IMG/VR virus record: IMGVR_UViG_3300019776_000324
Coordinates: 126,001 to 190,000 of that record
DNA: 64,000 nucleotides
Direction: 5' to 3' (one strand)
Source: a virus
This document shows, in pieces, positions 35,536 through 45,020 of the stretch (positions within the stretch are counted from its first letter, which is position 1; each line of letters begins with the position of its first letter). A program made the translations under genes and the position numbers. A model generated the notes under the pieces. That model saw only the letters and a program-made list of their open reading frames with translations. It was not told where the DNA came from and made no database searches.

Positions 35536-35548
35536 TAAGGAAACTATT

Positions 35549-35812
35549 ATGGTTGAAGCTACAGATATTGAAAAGAAAAGCCTTGAAGCGCATGTGGAAC
35601 TCTGCGCCGAACGCTACAATGCACTTGAAACTAAATTAGCTACATTAGATAGCAAAATAGGCAGTGTTGCTACAATGGTTAAAGAAGTCAAGGACTGTGT
35701 TAGCAAAATAACTGAAAAACAAAACGACCGCCTTATTGGATGGGGTGTTGCAATTATAGCTTCATTATGCGGTCTTTGTGGATGGCTTATTGCCCATTAT
35801 GTTTTTAAATGA
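35549..35812 (+). CDS. Coiled-coil protein with C-terminal membrane anchor (XhlA-like layout)
   Basis: 87 residues: an N-terminal coiled coil (about 8-58) and one hydrophobic C-terminal helix (LIGWGVAIIASLCGLCGWLI). The layout resembles XhlA-type lysis/holin-associated proteins, but the sequence does not prove that role. AAGGAAAC ribosome site. Confidence 0.55.
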   Translation: MVEATDIEKKSLEAHVELCAERYNALETKLATLDSKIGSVATMVKEVKDCVSKITEKQNDRLIGWGVAIIASLCGLCGWLIAHYVFK

Positions 35813-36306
35813 ATTTTAATCACGAAGTCAATCGTCTATTTAGACAGGAATTTCCAGATCTTCTGCCCAATGCTATCTGGCGCAACGAAGATGGAAGTTA
35901 CGAAGTTTTTGGCCGCTATCGCATACTGCCAGAAAAAACAAAATATAGAGTCTACTGTTTAGCCACAGATGTGGGATTGTTTAACAGCACAAAAACAGCA
36001 CTTAGCTGGTGTATAGCTGACAAGCATCAAGCATATAATCTGGCTCGAGAACTGTTAGAAACTGATATTAAATTGGGCACACTAACCAATGATATTAACT
36101 CTAGAGCAAGTGTAGCTGATCGCAGTAAAAACTTTGAATTTCGCGATAATATCGGCACCAAGCTAGAAACTAAAATTATAAGAAAAAAACAATTAGAAAA
36201 TCAATTAGCCAAAAGTGTAAATTGGGCTAAATATATTCAACAACGAGGATTCAATAATGAAACTGCAAGAACTGGCCGCAATCAGCCCAACAAAACAAGC
36301 CGCTAA
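35809..36306 (+). CDS. Hypothetical late protein
   Basis: 165 residues with NAIWRNEDGSYEVFGRYRI at the N-terminus and a basic helical C-terminus (IIRKKQLENQLAKS). It overlaps the preceding gene by 4 nt and the next by 50 nt. No assignable function. Confidence 0.6.
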   Translation: MNFNHEVNRLFRQEFPDLLPNAIWRNEDGSYEVFGRYRILPEKTKYRVYCLATDVGLFNSTKTALSWCIADKHQAYNLARELLETDIKLGTLTNDINSRASVADRSKNFEFRDNIGTKLETKIIRKKQLENQLAKSVNWAKYIQQRGFNNETARTGRNQPNKTSR

Positions 36307-37156
36307 GGTTTTCGAAAGCTACTTTGGAAATAGTGTTAAATTTGACGCTATTACCTCTAGTCAAGCTACAAAACTTTTAAATCGTGTTCGTTCACTAGTG
36401 CGTGAACATCGCCGCACTCCTGCTTTCCATAAGAGCGAACAAGATCCTTCATATCTTAAATTGGTTATGCTAGAGCAAGCATTATCAGCTCGCGTTAGCG
36501 AAGATGCTGGCATTGCTGCTGGTGGAATTCAACCAACTGCTAATGTAGTAGGTACAGCTAATCCGCAACAGCAACAGGCAATGATGGCTGCTCAAGTTCA
36601 GCAAAAGAAGCGTCAAATTCAAGACGCTATCAGAGCTAAACAAAAAGAAATTCAAGACCTACAACAGCAGATGAATAATCCTACAATGACTGCAATGGAA
36701 AATCGTCGCATGCGTCGCAAGTTAAAAGAATCTGAAGTACAACAAGCTCAAGTAGTCTTGGCCTCGCAAGACATGGTTGATCAAGTACAGAAGATGTTAG
36801 AACAAGTTAGTGCTATGCAGTTCAAAGACTTGCCAGCATTAGTTGATCAAGTTAAAAATCAAATTGGTGTTGACCAAGCCATGCAATTTAATACAGACGC
36901 AAGTGCTGCATTAACAGGCATGATTCAAAATCTTCAAGCCAGTAAAGGTCAATTGGAACAAGCACTTGGTGTAGTAACTGGCCAAGCTCCTACAGTTCCA
37001 GGCGAAGATATGGCTACTGCACCTATGCCAGGCGAAGAACAAGTTGATGTTGATGCAGAACTTCCTGCTCCAGACGGCGGCGAAGAAGATATCGATGCAG
37101 AATTTGATTCTAACCTAGAGACCCCTAAAGCAAGTTTAGGCCGCGCTCGTCGTTAA
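36257..37156 (+). CDS. Coiled-coil head-core/scaffold-like protein
   Basis: 299 residues. Basic helical N-terminus, long Gln-rich coiled coil (about 95-165, including KKRQIQDAIRAKQKEIQDLQ), and an acidic Pro-rich C-terminus ending ASLGRARR. The composition fits a prohead core or internal virion protein. The family is not recognised with certainty. Confidence 0.6.
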   Translation: MKLQELAAISPTKQAAKVFESYFGNSVKFDAITSSQATKLLNRVRSLVREHRRTPAFHKSEQDPSYLKLVMLEQALSARVSEDAGIAAGGIQPTANVVGTANPQQQQAMMAAQVQQKKRQIQDAIRAKQKEIQDLQQQMNNPTMTAMENRRMRRKLKESEVQQAQVVLASQDMVDQVQKMLEQVSAMQFKDLPALVDQVKNQIGVDQAMQFNTDASAALTGMIQNLQASKGQLEQALGVVTGQAPTVPGEDMATAPMPGEEQVDVDAELPAPDGGEEDIDAEFDSNLETPKASLGRARR

Positions 37157-37158
37157 TA

Positions 37159-37494
37159 ATGCGTATTTTTGAAGTAGCAGATCCCAATGGACAGAAACTA
37201 ATGGCACTAAGCCAGTTTCTGTCTGGTCGCAGTGAAGACGAATCTGCAGAAAAACAAATTAGTCAGGATGCATTTATTGATTTGGCTAAAAGTTTAGGTG
37301 TTAATGTTACTCCTGATAATTTAGGAGATCTAATTGCCCGGCCTCCACTTAGCAATGTATTAGAACCACTAGATCCAAATTCTGGTGTTGTTCGTTTCAA
37401 AGGCGACACAGAAGCCTCTACCGGAATGAGTGTAGACCAAGCTCGTGCAGTAGTAGACTCAAACGCCAAAGCGGCAATGAAGCGCCGCTCTTAA
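37159..37494 (+). CDS. Small late protein
   Basis: 111 residues starting MRIFEVADPNGQKLMAL, with a FIDLAKSLGVNVTPDNLGDLI segment. Its short N-terminal MxIFE pattern echoes other late proteins here (for example MNIFEGG at 32356). Function unknown. Confidence 0.55.
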   Translation: MRIFEVADPNGQKLMALSQFLSGRSEDESAEKQISQDAFIDLAKSLGVNVTPDNLGDLIARPPLSNVLEPLDPNSGVVRFKGDTEASTGMSVDQARAVVDSNAKAAMKRRS

Positions 37495-37503
37495 TCAAAA
37501 CCG

Positions 37504-37532
37504 TTGTAAATAATCTAGCAGTGTGTTATAAT
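37504..37532 (+). promoter_or_regulatory. Promoter TTGTAA-N17-TATAAT for the isc pair
   Basis: Good -10 and spacing with a moderate -35. A TGTAAATA late-like element (37505-37512) overlaps the -35, so the isc genes could be transcribed both early and late. Confidence 0.6.
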
Positions 37533-37549
37533 ATACAAAGGAGTATAGA

Positions 37550-37933
37550 ATGGCCTATTCAGAAAAAGTAATCGATCACTATGAAAATCCACGAAATGTG
37601 GGCAAGTTGGAAATAGACGACACTATAGGTACAGGTATGGTTGGTGCTCCTGCTTGTGGTGATGTAATGAAGCTACAAATCAAAGTCAAAGATGGAATTA
37701 TTACAGATGCGAAATTTAAAACATATGGCTGTGGGTCAGCGATCGCGAGTAGTTCGCTCGTTACGGAATGGGTCAAGGGTAAAACGCTGGAGCAAGCTGG
37801 ATCTATTAAGAATGTGCAGATTGCAGAGGAGCTCGCATTACCCCCGGTTAAGATCCATTGCAGTATCCTTGCGGAAGACGCTATTAAAGCCGCTATAGCA
37901 GACTATAGAGCCAAGCATGATAACTCTAACTGA
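37550..37933 (+). CDS. iscU: IscU-type Fe-S cluster scaffold
   Basis: 127 residues, full length. All cluster ligands are present: Cys36 with Asp38 (PACGD), Cys61 (YGCGSA), His103-Cys104 (KIHCS). The HscA-recognition motif LPPVK (97-101) is kept, so the host HscA/HscB system could act on it. AAAGGAG site. It overlaps iscA by 17 nt. Confidence 0.95.
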   Translation: MAYSEKVIDHYENPRNVGKLEIDDTIGTGMVGAPACGDVMKLQIKVKDGIITDAKFKTYGCGSAIASSSLVTEWVKGKTLEQAGSIKNVQIAEELALPPVKIHCSILAEDAIKAAIADYRAKHDNSN

Positions 37934-38237
37934 AAAAGCTATCAGTAAAATTGCACAAAACATTTCTAAGCGCGGACACGGCGTGGGCATTCGCGTTGGT
38001 GTTAGAACTACAGGTTGCTCAGGACTTGCTTATGTGTTAGAATATGTAGACAAGAGCGAAGAGTCTGACTTTGCTGCAAAGTTTAACACATTTGAAGTAT
38101 TCATAAGTCCCAAAGACGCTCCGTACCTAGACGGCCTAACTGTTGACTATGTGCGCCAAGGCCTAAATGAAGGCTTTGAATTTATTAATCCTAACGAAAA
38201 AGACCGCTGTGGATGCGGAGAAAGTTTTAGAGTTTGA
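37917..38237 (+). CDS. iscA: IscA/A-type Fe-S carrier
   Basis: 106 residues. The three conserved Cys are present: TTGCSGLAYVLEY and DRCGCGESF. A-type carriers pass clusters or iron to target apoproteins. Adjacent to iscU; no cysteine desulfurase, ferredoxin or HscA/B gene is in the window, so sulfur must come from host IscS. Confidence 0.93.
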   Translation: MITLTEKAISKIAQNISKRGHGVGIRVGVRTTGCSGLAYVLEYVDKSEESDFAAKFNTFEVFISPKDAPYLDGLTVDYVRQGLNEGFEFINPNEKDRCGCGESFRV

Positions 38238-38413
38238 AAGAGATTTATAAACCTACTGGCGAAGTTTATTGTTTTGTAAGTGTAGAACACGGCTTGTTAA
38301 AAATAAAACTAAACGACGGGCCCGGTAAAGGATATTCAGTCCAGTTAGATGAAAAGATAATTCCACAACTTAAACAAGCATTAATCGAAGCAGAATTCTT
38401 TAAAACTTTATGA
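38234..38413 (+). CDS. Small coupled protein, 59 residues
   Basis: Starts at a TTG overlapping the iscA stop (TTGA) and ends in an ATGA overlap with the dCMP deaminase gene. It fills what would otherwise be a 170-nt gap. Product: MKEIYKPTGEVYCFVSVEHG..., a small beta-type domain ending in a helix. Unknown function. Confidence 0.6.
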   Translation: MKEIYKPTGEVYCFVSVEHGLLKIKLNDGPGKGYSVQLDEKIIPQLKQALIEAEFFKTL

Positions 38414-38829
38414 AACAAAAATTAAAACTAGCATACATGCAAACGGCAAAAATATTTGCTGAACTCTCTCATGCTCGCAGACTGCATGTTGGTGCTATTA
38501 TTGTAAAAGAAGATCGTATTATTAGTATTGGCTACAACGGTATGCCTGCAGGTTGGGACAACAACTGCGAAGATACTGTCAACAACGAATTAAAAACAAA
38601 ACCAGAGGTATTACATGCTGAAACGAATGCTATTGCAAAACTGGCGAGAAGTAGTGACAGCGGCTTGGGCGCTGACTTGTTTGTCACTCATAGTCCTTGC
38701 TTGGACTGCGCCAAACTCATCTATCAATCTGGTATTAAGCGTGTTTGGTATGGCGCTGAATATCGTAGTAGCGATGGACCTGATTTCCTTAGAAAATCTG
38801 GAATAGAGGTAGAACAACTTGACATATAA
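38410..38829 (+). CDS. cd: dCMP deaminase
   Basis: 139 residues. Zinc site His69-Ala-Glu71 (HAE) and PCLDC (Cys97, Cys100). Makes dUMP for thymidylate synthesis and complements the phage NrdA/B. Shorter than T4 gpCD, lacking its N-terminal insert. Coupled to the genes on both sides. Confidence 0.9.
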   Translation: MKQKLKLAYMQTAKIFAELSHARRLHVGAIIVKEDRIISIGYNGMPAGWDNNCEDTVNNELKTKPEVLHAETNAIAKLARSSDSGLGADLFVTHSPCLDCAKLIYQSGIKRVWYGAEYRSSDGPDFLRKSGIEVEQLDI

Positions 38830-39535
38830 TCCTAAATTTAACTATCACGAATTAAGTCGTACCAGCGAAGAAGGCAAGCGTTTATACTCTACCCCAGATG
38901 GTAGCAAGGTGCCAAGTGTTACTACTATCTTAGATAAAACTAAACCAGCAGAATCAAAAGCTGCTTTAGAACAATGGCGTAAAAATGTAGGGCATGCCAA
39001 GGCACAACAAATTACCACAGAAGCTGCCAACCGTGGAACCCGCATGCACACTTACTTGGAACACTATGTTAAAACAGGTGAACTAAAAGATCGGGGAACA
39101 AATCCATTTGGTTGGGCAAGTCATGCCATGGCCAATACTGTTATTGAAGCCGGACTATGTAATGTTGATGAGTTCTGGGGAGTAGAGATTCCTTTATATT
39201 TCCCTAAACTATATGCTGGAACAACAGACTGCTGTGGCATACACACAGGCGACGAAAGTATTCTAGACTTTAAACAAACCAACAAGCCCAAGAAGCAGGA
39301 GTGGATTACAGACTACTACTTACAACTAGTAGCTTATGCTCTAGCACACAACGAAGTATACGGAACAAACATACGCAAAGGTGTGGTATTAATGTGTGTT
39401 AAGCCCAATACAGATGACATGGGCAACCTACTTACACAGCCGGTATATCAAGAATTTACCCTAGAATCCAAGGACTTTGACTACTGGGCAGACCAGTGGT
39501 GGCGCCGTTTAGAGCTTTACTACCTTCAAGCCTAA
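38819..39535 (+). CDS. PD-(D/E)XK exonuclease
   Basis: 238 residues from a TTG 6 nt after AGAGGTAG. AGTTDCCG followed by ILDFKQTNK forms the Asp...(D/E)xK site of Cas4/RecB-type nucleases; HTYLEHYV is an N-terminal His/Glu segment. Probably a recombination or DNA-degradation exonuclease, as in aquatic T4-like phages. Confidence 0.8.
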   Translation: MTYNPKFNYHELSRTSEEGKRLYSTPDGSKVPSVTTILDKTKPAESKAALEQWRKNVGHAKAQQITTEAANRGTRMHTYLEHYVKTGELKDRGTNPFGWASHAMANTVIEAGLCNVDEFWGVEIPLYFPKLYAGTTDCCGIHTGDESILDFKQTNKPKKQEWITDYYLQLVAYALAHNEVYGTNIRKGVVLMCVKPNTDDMGNLLTQPVYQEFTLESKDFDYWADQWWRRLELYYLQA

Positions 39536-39539
39536 TCCA

Positions 39540-39547
39540 GCTAAATA
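39540..39547 (+). promoter_or_regulatory. Late-type promoter GCTAAATA
   Basis: Late core 24 nt before the GTG of the tailspike gene; AAGGA follows as ribosome site. Confidence 0.5.
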
Positions 39548-39571
39548 CTGGATAGAATTTAAGGACTAAAA

Positions 39572-41146
39572 GTGGCCATTGTACAGATCTCGCAAATTAC
39601 TAACCGTAAAGGGTTAGCCATTGATTTACCACAGTTAGCTGGTGCAGAATTAGGCTGGTCTACGGACACACGCCAGTTATGGATCGGTAACGGCACACTG
39701 GAAGACGGTGCTCCGGTTATTGGAAACACTGAAATTTTAACAGAATTTAGTGACATTGTTAATATTGCTGCAATATACACCTACAAAGGTCAAGCAGCGG
39801 GTTATACAGTTCAAACAGGTCCAACATCTGGTACTCCTGTAGTACAAAGTTTACAGTCATGGCTGGACCAATACGCTACAGTTAAAGACTTTGGCGCAGT
39901 AGGCGATGGTATCACTGATGATACAGCAGCAATTAATCGCGCACTATATCAATTATTCTGCAGAGAGTCAAATCCACAAATTCGTCGCAGTTTATTTTTC
40001 CCAGCTGGCGTATATCTAGTTAGTGGCACAATTAATATTCCTCCATATGCTACGCTCTACGGCGAAGGTGCAGATAATTCTGTAATTACTTTAGTTGACG
40101 ACAGCGGAAGCATTCGTTATGTTGCACAAACAGCAGATAGTTTACAGCAGGTTGGTCTAAACATTGGTAGTAATGGTGCAACACCTCCTGAGTATATTAC
40201 AATTAGTAATCTTGGATTCAGCAGTTTAGATCCATTATCAAATCCTTTCTATGTTAACGATGCTACTAATTGCCGTTTTCAAAATGTAGGATTCTACGGG
40301 CCGTTAACTGAATCACAGTTAACCACAGAAGCAAACAACACTGTCGGTGTTAACTTTGGAAGCACTGCAAGTTTAGTTACTTCACAAATAGTGTTTGACG
40401 GTTGCGTGTTTAATGGCACAGTTTGGGGTGTTAATACTAGTCAACAAATTCAAGGAGTTACAATTTGTAATTCCAACTTTGATACTTTATACAATGGAGT
40501 ATTGTTAGGAACCAGCACACCAGTACTTGGTGGCCCAACTGGTGTAAGGATTGTTAGCAATACATTCAACAATATCTATGCTGAAGGTATTATTTTTGGT
40601 GATGTCAGTTTGAATGCATCCGGTCATAATATTTTTTATGATGTAGGCAATCACTTTACAGGAAGCACAGGCACACCAGCAACAGCCGTTATTAGTATAC
40701 AGAGTGCAAACAATTTAAGCATTAGCGATCTGTTTCAACGCACCGCTAGTTTTTCAACTGTATTTCCTAGAGTTGACCTAAACGATTTACCAAGTATTGC
40801 TACTACTAACGGTAGCGAACTAGCATTAGGAACTTATGTTCGTGAGTCTGGCTACGCAGTTACTTTAATCAACGACACAACCGATGACTTGTTTACAGTT
40901 AATGCTAATTTAGTAAAAGCATTCAAGGTAGATTACACTATTGTTCGAGATACTGATTATCGAACTGGTACTATTGTTGTAGCTACAGCTACTCCGCTGA
41001 CATTTGGCGATGAGTATACAGAAAATAACAGCACAGGAGTTACTCTTGATGTTGCACAGGTTGGATCAACTGTTACTGTAAGTTACACCACTACTGACAC
41101 TGGTGTTCCAGGAACCATACATTATTCTATTACTCATTTAGCTTAA
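39572..41146 (+). CDS. Tailspike/receptor-binding protein with pectate-lyase-type beta-helix
   Basis: 524 residues from a GTG start (AAGGACTAAAA upstream). Residues 1-60 look like the virion-attachment domain of tropism-determinant proteins (LAGAELGWSTDTRQLWIGNG). VKDFGAVGDGITDDTAAINRAL near 105 is the classic start of a tailspike beta-helix, followed by Asn-rich coils. The C-terminal 110 residues form a separate beta domain. Probably binds or cleaves host surface glycans. Confidence 0.85.
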   Translation: MAIVQISQITNRKGLAIDLPQLAGAELGWSTDTRQLWIGNGTLEDGAPVIGNTEILTEFSDIVNIAAIYTYKGQAAGYTVQTGPTSGTPVVQSLQSWLDQYATVKDFGAVGDGITDDTAAINRALYQLFCRESNPQIRRSLFFPAGVYLVSGTINIPPYATLYGEGADNSVITLVDDSGSIRYVAQTADSLQQVGLNIGSNGATPPEYITISNLGFSSLDPLSNPFYVNDATNCRFQNVGFYGPLTESQLTTEANNTVGVNFGSTASLVTSQIVFDGCVFNGTVWGVNTSQQIQGVTICNSNFDTLYNGVLLGTSTPVLGGPTGVRIVSNTFNNIYAEGIIFGDVSLNASGHNIFYDVGNHFTGSTGTPATAVISIQSANNLSISDLFQRTASFSTVFPRVDLNDLPSIATTNGSELALGTYVRESGYAVTLINDTTDDLFTVNANLVKAFKVDYTIVRDTDYRTGTIVVATATPLTFGDEYTENNSTGVTLDVAQVGSTVTVSYTTTDTGVPGTIHYSITHLA

Positions 41147-41559
41147 TGTGGTTACCTTCATTTGATAGCAGGCTCGCTAGCTGGAATCAGCTACGAGCAG
41201 ATGCCCAAACTCTTCCTTTAGAATCAGCACTACTTAAAATTAATCAATGGTGGTTTGACTCACCTTGGCGCCCGTACTACTTGCACTGGGATGATCAACC
41301 CATTTGGCCAGATCCTTGGCAACTTTTGAGCGATAATGTCTATTGTGATCTTGCAAGAGCACTAGGAATCCTCTATACTATAAGTTTAGTCGACCGTAAG
41401 GATATGGCGCCTGCAACCTTGATTTTAACTGAAGATGGCAGTAATTTAGTCCAGGTCGCAAAAGAAAAATATATACTTAATTGGAACCCAGGTAGCATCG
41501 TAAATACCTTCCAAGAAGTAAAAATCAAGAAGAAGTACCAGTCGCACCCTATCGTATAG
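41146..41559 (+). CDS. Conserved hypothetical protein behind the tailspike
   Basis: 137 residues, Trp-rich (WWFDSPWRPYYLHWDDQPIWPDPW). It overlaps the tailspike stop by 1 nt. Perhaps a tail-fibre partner or chaperone; no proof. Confidence 0.6.
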   Translation: MWLPSFDSRLASWNQLRADAQTLPLESALLKINQWWFDSPWRPYYLHWDDQPIWPDPWQLLSDNVYCDLARALGILYTISLVDRKDMAPATLILTEDGSNLVQVAKEKYILNWNPGSIVNTFQEVKIKKKYQSHPIV

Positions 41560-41595
41560 CAGTACAAAGTAAAATTAAAACAAATAGAGAGTTAA

Positions 41596-43923
41596 ATGAC
41601 GCAAATTACAGTAGTTAAAAGAAGCGGATTAAAAGAGCCACTACATATTGAAAAGTGGCAAGCCCAAGTGGCTAAAGTCTGCCAGGGAATTGCAGATGTC
41701 AGTCAATCAATGATTGAGATAAAAGCACAATTACATTTTTATGATGGAATCACTACACAAGAGATCGATGGAATTACGCTAAGAGCAATCGTTGATCTCA
41801 TTGATATTGAAAGTAATCCAGATGTGGGTCATACCAACTATCAATATGTGGCAGGCAAGCAAAGACTTAGCATGTTGCGTAAAGATGTATATGGAACTTA
41901 TGATCCTCCACACCTGTATGAAATTGTTAAAAAGAATGTAGCCACAGGTTTATATACGCCAGAACTTCTTCAATGGTACACAGAAGAAGATTGGAATCGT
42001 ATGAATGATATGCTCGACCATGAGAAAGACGAAGGTTATTCTTATGCGGCCATTGAACAATTAATTGAAAAATATTTGGTGCGCAATCGTGCCACTAAGG
42101 AAATATATGAAACCCCACAAGTTCGCTACATGGTTGCAGCAGCAACTGTGTTCCATAAAGAAGAGCCTAACTCAGCTCGCATGCGATATATCAAAGAATA
42201 TTACAATGCTGCTAGTGACGGTCTTTTCACTCTCGCTACTCCTGTACTTGCTGGTCTGGGTACCCCTACAAAACAATTTTCGTCCTGTGTACTCATTCGT
42301 AGCGATGATGATCTTGATAGTATATTTGCTAGTGGAGAGATGATGGCCAAGTATGCTAGCAAACGAGCTGGCATTGGTTTAGAGATTGGACGCTTGCGTA
42401 GTCTAGGCAGTCCTATCCGTGGCGGAGAGATTATGCACACAGGTATGATTCCATTCCTTAAAAAATGGTTTGGTGATTTGCGTAGTTGTAGTCAAGGAGG
42501 AATTCGTAATGCTAGTGCTACAGTTTTTTATCCTATCTGGCATCATCAGTTTGATGATCTTATCGTTCTCAAAAATAATCAAGGAACTGAAGAAACTCGA
42601 GTCCGCTTCATGGACTACGGAGTTGTCTTATCCGCTTTTTTCTGGCGTCGCTTTAAGAACAAAGAGAATATTACATTCTTTGATCCTAACGAAGTACCAG
42701 AGTTGTATGAGGCTTTTTACAAAGATACAAAACTATTTGAAGAGCTTTATGTAAAATACGAAAAGCGTAAAGACTTGCGTACAAAAACAATGGCCGCAGA
42801 GGATGTATTCAAAGGTGGCATACTAAAAGAACGCACAGACACTGGCCGTATCTATTTGGTGTTTATTGACAATGTACAAAATCAAGGACCATTTGATCCA
42901 GAGTATCACACAATCTATCAAAGTAATTTGTGCTGTGAAATTTTGTTGCCTACCAAACCATTTAAACGATTAGATGACGAAGAAGGTCGTATTGCCTTAT
43001 GTACACTAGGCAGTATCAACTGGGGTGCTTTCCGTAACCCAGAAGACATGCGTCGTGCTTGCCGTATCCTACAGCGTAGTCTATGTAATATCCTTGACTA
43101 TCAAGACTTTTTAAGTATTCAAAGTCAGTTAAGCAACAATGAAATTCAACCCTTAGGCATTGGCATTACTAACTTGGCCTACTGGCATGCCAAGCGTGGC
43201 CTACAATACGGCGAGAAAGACAGTCTACAAGAAGTTAAGTCATGGATGGAACATCAAGCATACTATCTCACAGAAGCCACAGTAGAGTTGGCCAAAGAGC
43301 GTGGTCCTTGCTTGCACAGTGACAAGACACGCTATGGACAAGGTACATTCCCGTGGGAGCTTCGTGCCAGTGCTGTAAATGAATTAGCCGACTTTACTCC
43401 AGAATTAGATTGGGAAGCATTGAGAACCAATATGAAACAGTACGGCGTTCGTAATGCTACCTTGATGGCTATTGCTCCAGTTGAAAGTAGTAGTGTTGTT
43501 ATTAACAGTACCAACGGCATCGAAATGCCAATGAGTTTGATTACTGTTAAAGAATCAAAAGCAGGTAGCTTGATTCAAGTGGCACCTGAGTACAACAAAC
43601 TAAAGAACAAGTATCAACTCATGTGGGCACAAAAAGATTGCGCCAACTATCTAAAGACAGCAAGCGTATTGGCTGCGTATGTGGATCAAAGTATTAGTAC
43701 AAACACATTCTACAATCCAGCACACTTTGGCGATAGAAAAGTTCCAACTACATTAATTGCTAAAAACTTAATGCAGGCACATCGTTGGGGCTTAAAGACA
43801 TTCTACTACAGTTTGATTAACAAGCAAGGTAGTAAAGGACAAGACGACCCGGTTGCAGAAGCTGGCAAGTTAGAAGTAATAGATTTTGATGATCAAGAAG
43901 ATTGCGAAAGTTGCAAATTATGA
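41596..43923 (+). CDS. nrdA: Ribonucleotide reductase class Ia alpha subunit
   Basis: 775 residues. An N-terminal ATP-cone (VVKRSGLKEPLHIEKWQAQVAKVC) is followed by SSCVLIRSDDD, where the active-site Cys lies, and NLCCEILLPTKP. The C-terminal thiol shuttle is CESCKL. Reduces NDPs to dNDPs together with NrdB. It overlaps nrdB by ATGA. Confidence 0.95.
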   Translation: MTQITVVKRSGLKEPLHIEKWQAQVAKVCQGIADVSQSMIEIKAQLHFYDGITTQEIDGITLRAIVDLIDIESNPDVGHTNYQYVAGKQRLSMLRKDVYGTYDPPHLYEIVKKNVATGLYTPELLQWYTEEDWNRMNDMLDHEKDEGYSYAAIEQLIEKYLVRNRATKEIYETPQVRYMVAAATVFHKEEPNSARMRYIKEYYNAASDGLFTLATPVLAGLGTPTKQFSSCVLIRSDDDLDSIFASGEMMAKYASKRAGIGLEIGRLRSLGSPIRGGEIMHTGMIPFLKKWFGDLRSCSQGGIRNASATVFYPIWHHQFDDLIVLKNNQGTEETRVRFMDYGVVLSAFFWRRFKNKENITFFDPNEVPELYEAFYKDTKLFEELYVKYEKRKDLRTKTMAAEDVFKGGILKERTDTGRIYLVFIDNVQNQGPFDPEYHTIYQSNLCCEILLPTKPFKRLDDEEGRIALCTLGSINWGAFRNPEDMRRACRILQRSLCNILDYQDFLSIQSQLSNNEIQPLGIGITNLAYWHAKRGLQYGEKDSLQEVKSWMEHQAYYLTEATVELAKERGPCLHSDKTRYGQGTFPWELRASAVNELADFTPELDWEALRTNMKQYGVRNATLMAIAPVESSSVVINSTNGIEMPMSLITVKESKAGSLIQVAPEYNKLKNKYQLMWAQKDCANYLKTASVLAAYVDQSISTNTFYNPAHFGDRKVPTTLIAKNLMQAHRWGLKTFYYSLINKQGSKGQDDPVAEAGKLEVIDFDDQEDCESCKL

Positions 43924-45020
43924 GTAAAGAACAATATAACCTAAGTACAAAAACAGACTACCTGCATCGCAAGATGTTCTTGGATCCAGCTGGCCCTGTT
44001 ACCATTCAACGATTCGAAGAAGTAAAGTATAACAAGCTGACCAAGTTTGAAGCAGAAGCTCGTGGATTCTTTTGGGTACCTGAAGAAGTGTCACTGACCA
44101 AGGATGCCAATGACTTTAAAGAAGCCAGCGACACAGTTCGTCATATCTTCACAAGTAACTTGCTACGACAAACAGCCTTAGACAGTTTACAAGGTCGTGG
44201 TCCTACACAAGTGTTCACCCCTGTATGTTCAATCCCTGAACTTGAATCATTGATGTTTAATTGGGGATTCTTTGAAACCAACATTCATAGTCGTAGTTAC
44301 AGTCACATCATTCGTAACATTTACAATGTGCCTAAAGATGCGTTCAACACCATTCATGACACTAAAGAAATTGTTGAAATGGCCTCAAGTGTAGGCAACT
44401 ACTACGAAGCATTACATATTGTAAACTGTAAAAAAGAACTAGGCGAAACTGTTACTGAAAAAGAACACATCCGTGCTATCTGGTTAGCTCTACATGCAAG
44501 TTACGCATTGGAGGCATTCCGCTTCATGGTAAGTTTTGCTACAAGTTTAGCAATGGTAGAGAATCGTATCTTTATTGGCAACGGCAATATCATCAGTCTA
44601 ATCTTACAAGACGAAATCTTACACAAGGATTGGACAGCTTGGTTGATCAATCAAGTATGCAAAGAAGATCCACGCTTTGCTGAAGCCAAAGCAGAATGCG
44701 AAGCAGAAGTGTACGCATTGTACATGGATGTTATCCGTGAAGAGAAAGCCTGGGCTGACTATTTGTTTAACAAAGGTCCTGTGATTGGTCTCAATGCTAA
44801 CATTCTCAAAGACTTTGTTGACTATACAGCAGTAGGCGCACTTAAGGAAATTGGAATCAAATACCAAACTCCAGCACCAAAAACTACACCTATTCCGTGG
44901 TTCAATAAACATGTCAATGTGTCGAACAAACAAACTGCACTCCAGGAGTCAGAATCGACTAACTATGTTATTGGAGTCATGTCTGATTCATTGGACTATG
45001 ACGAATTACCAAATTTATAA
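43920..45020 (+). CDS. nrdB: Ribonucleotide reductase class Ia beta subunit
   Basis: 366 residues from the ATG overlapping the nrdA stop. Asp88 (LDSLQGR), Glu119, His123 and the radical Tyr127 (HSRSY), plus a later Glu and DEILH, give the diiron/Tyr site. Against E. coli, one extra residue (Asn121) lies between the ligand Glu and His (ETNIH rather than ETIH), while Asp-to-Glu spacing is unchanged. Confidence 0.93.
   Translation: MSKEQYNLSTKTDYLHRKMFLDPAGPVTIQRFEEVKYNKLTKFEAEARGFFWVPEEVSLTKDANDFKEASDTVRHIFTSNLLRQTALDSLQGRGPTQVFTPVCSIPELESLMFNWGFFETNIHSRSYSHIIRNIYNVPKDAFNTIHDTKEIVEMASSVGNYYEALHIVNCKKELGETVTEKEHIRAIWLALHASYALEAFRFMVSFATSLAMVENRIFIGNGNIISLILQDEILHKDWTAWLINQVCKEDPRFAEAKAECEAEVYALYMDVIREEKAWADYLFNKGPVIGLNANILKDFVDYTAVGALKEIGIKYQTPAPKTTPIPWFNKHVNVSNKQTALQESESTNYVIGVMSDSLDYDELPNL

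Noticed and set aside
38818-38832. TTGACATATAAT as a promoter
   Set aside because: -35 and -10 boxes are fused with no 16-18 nt spacer.
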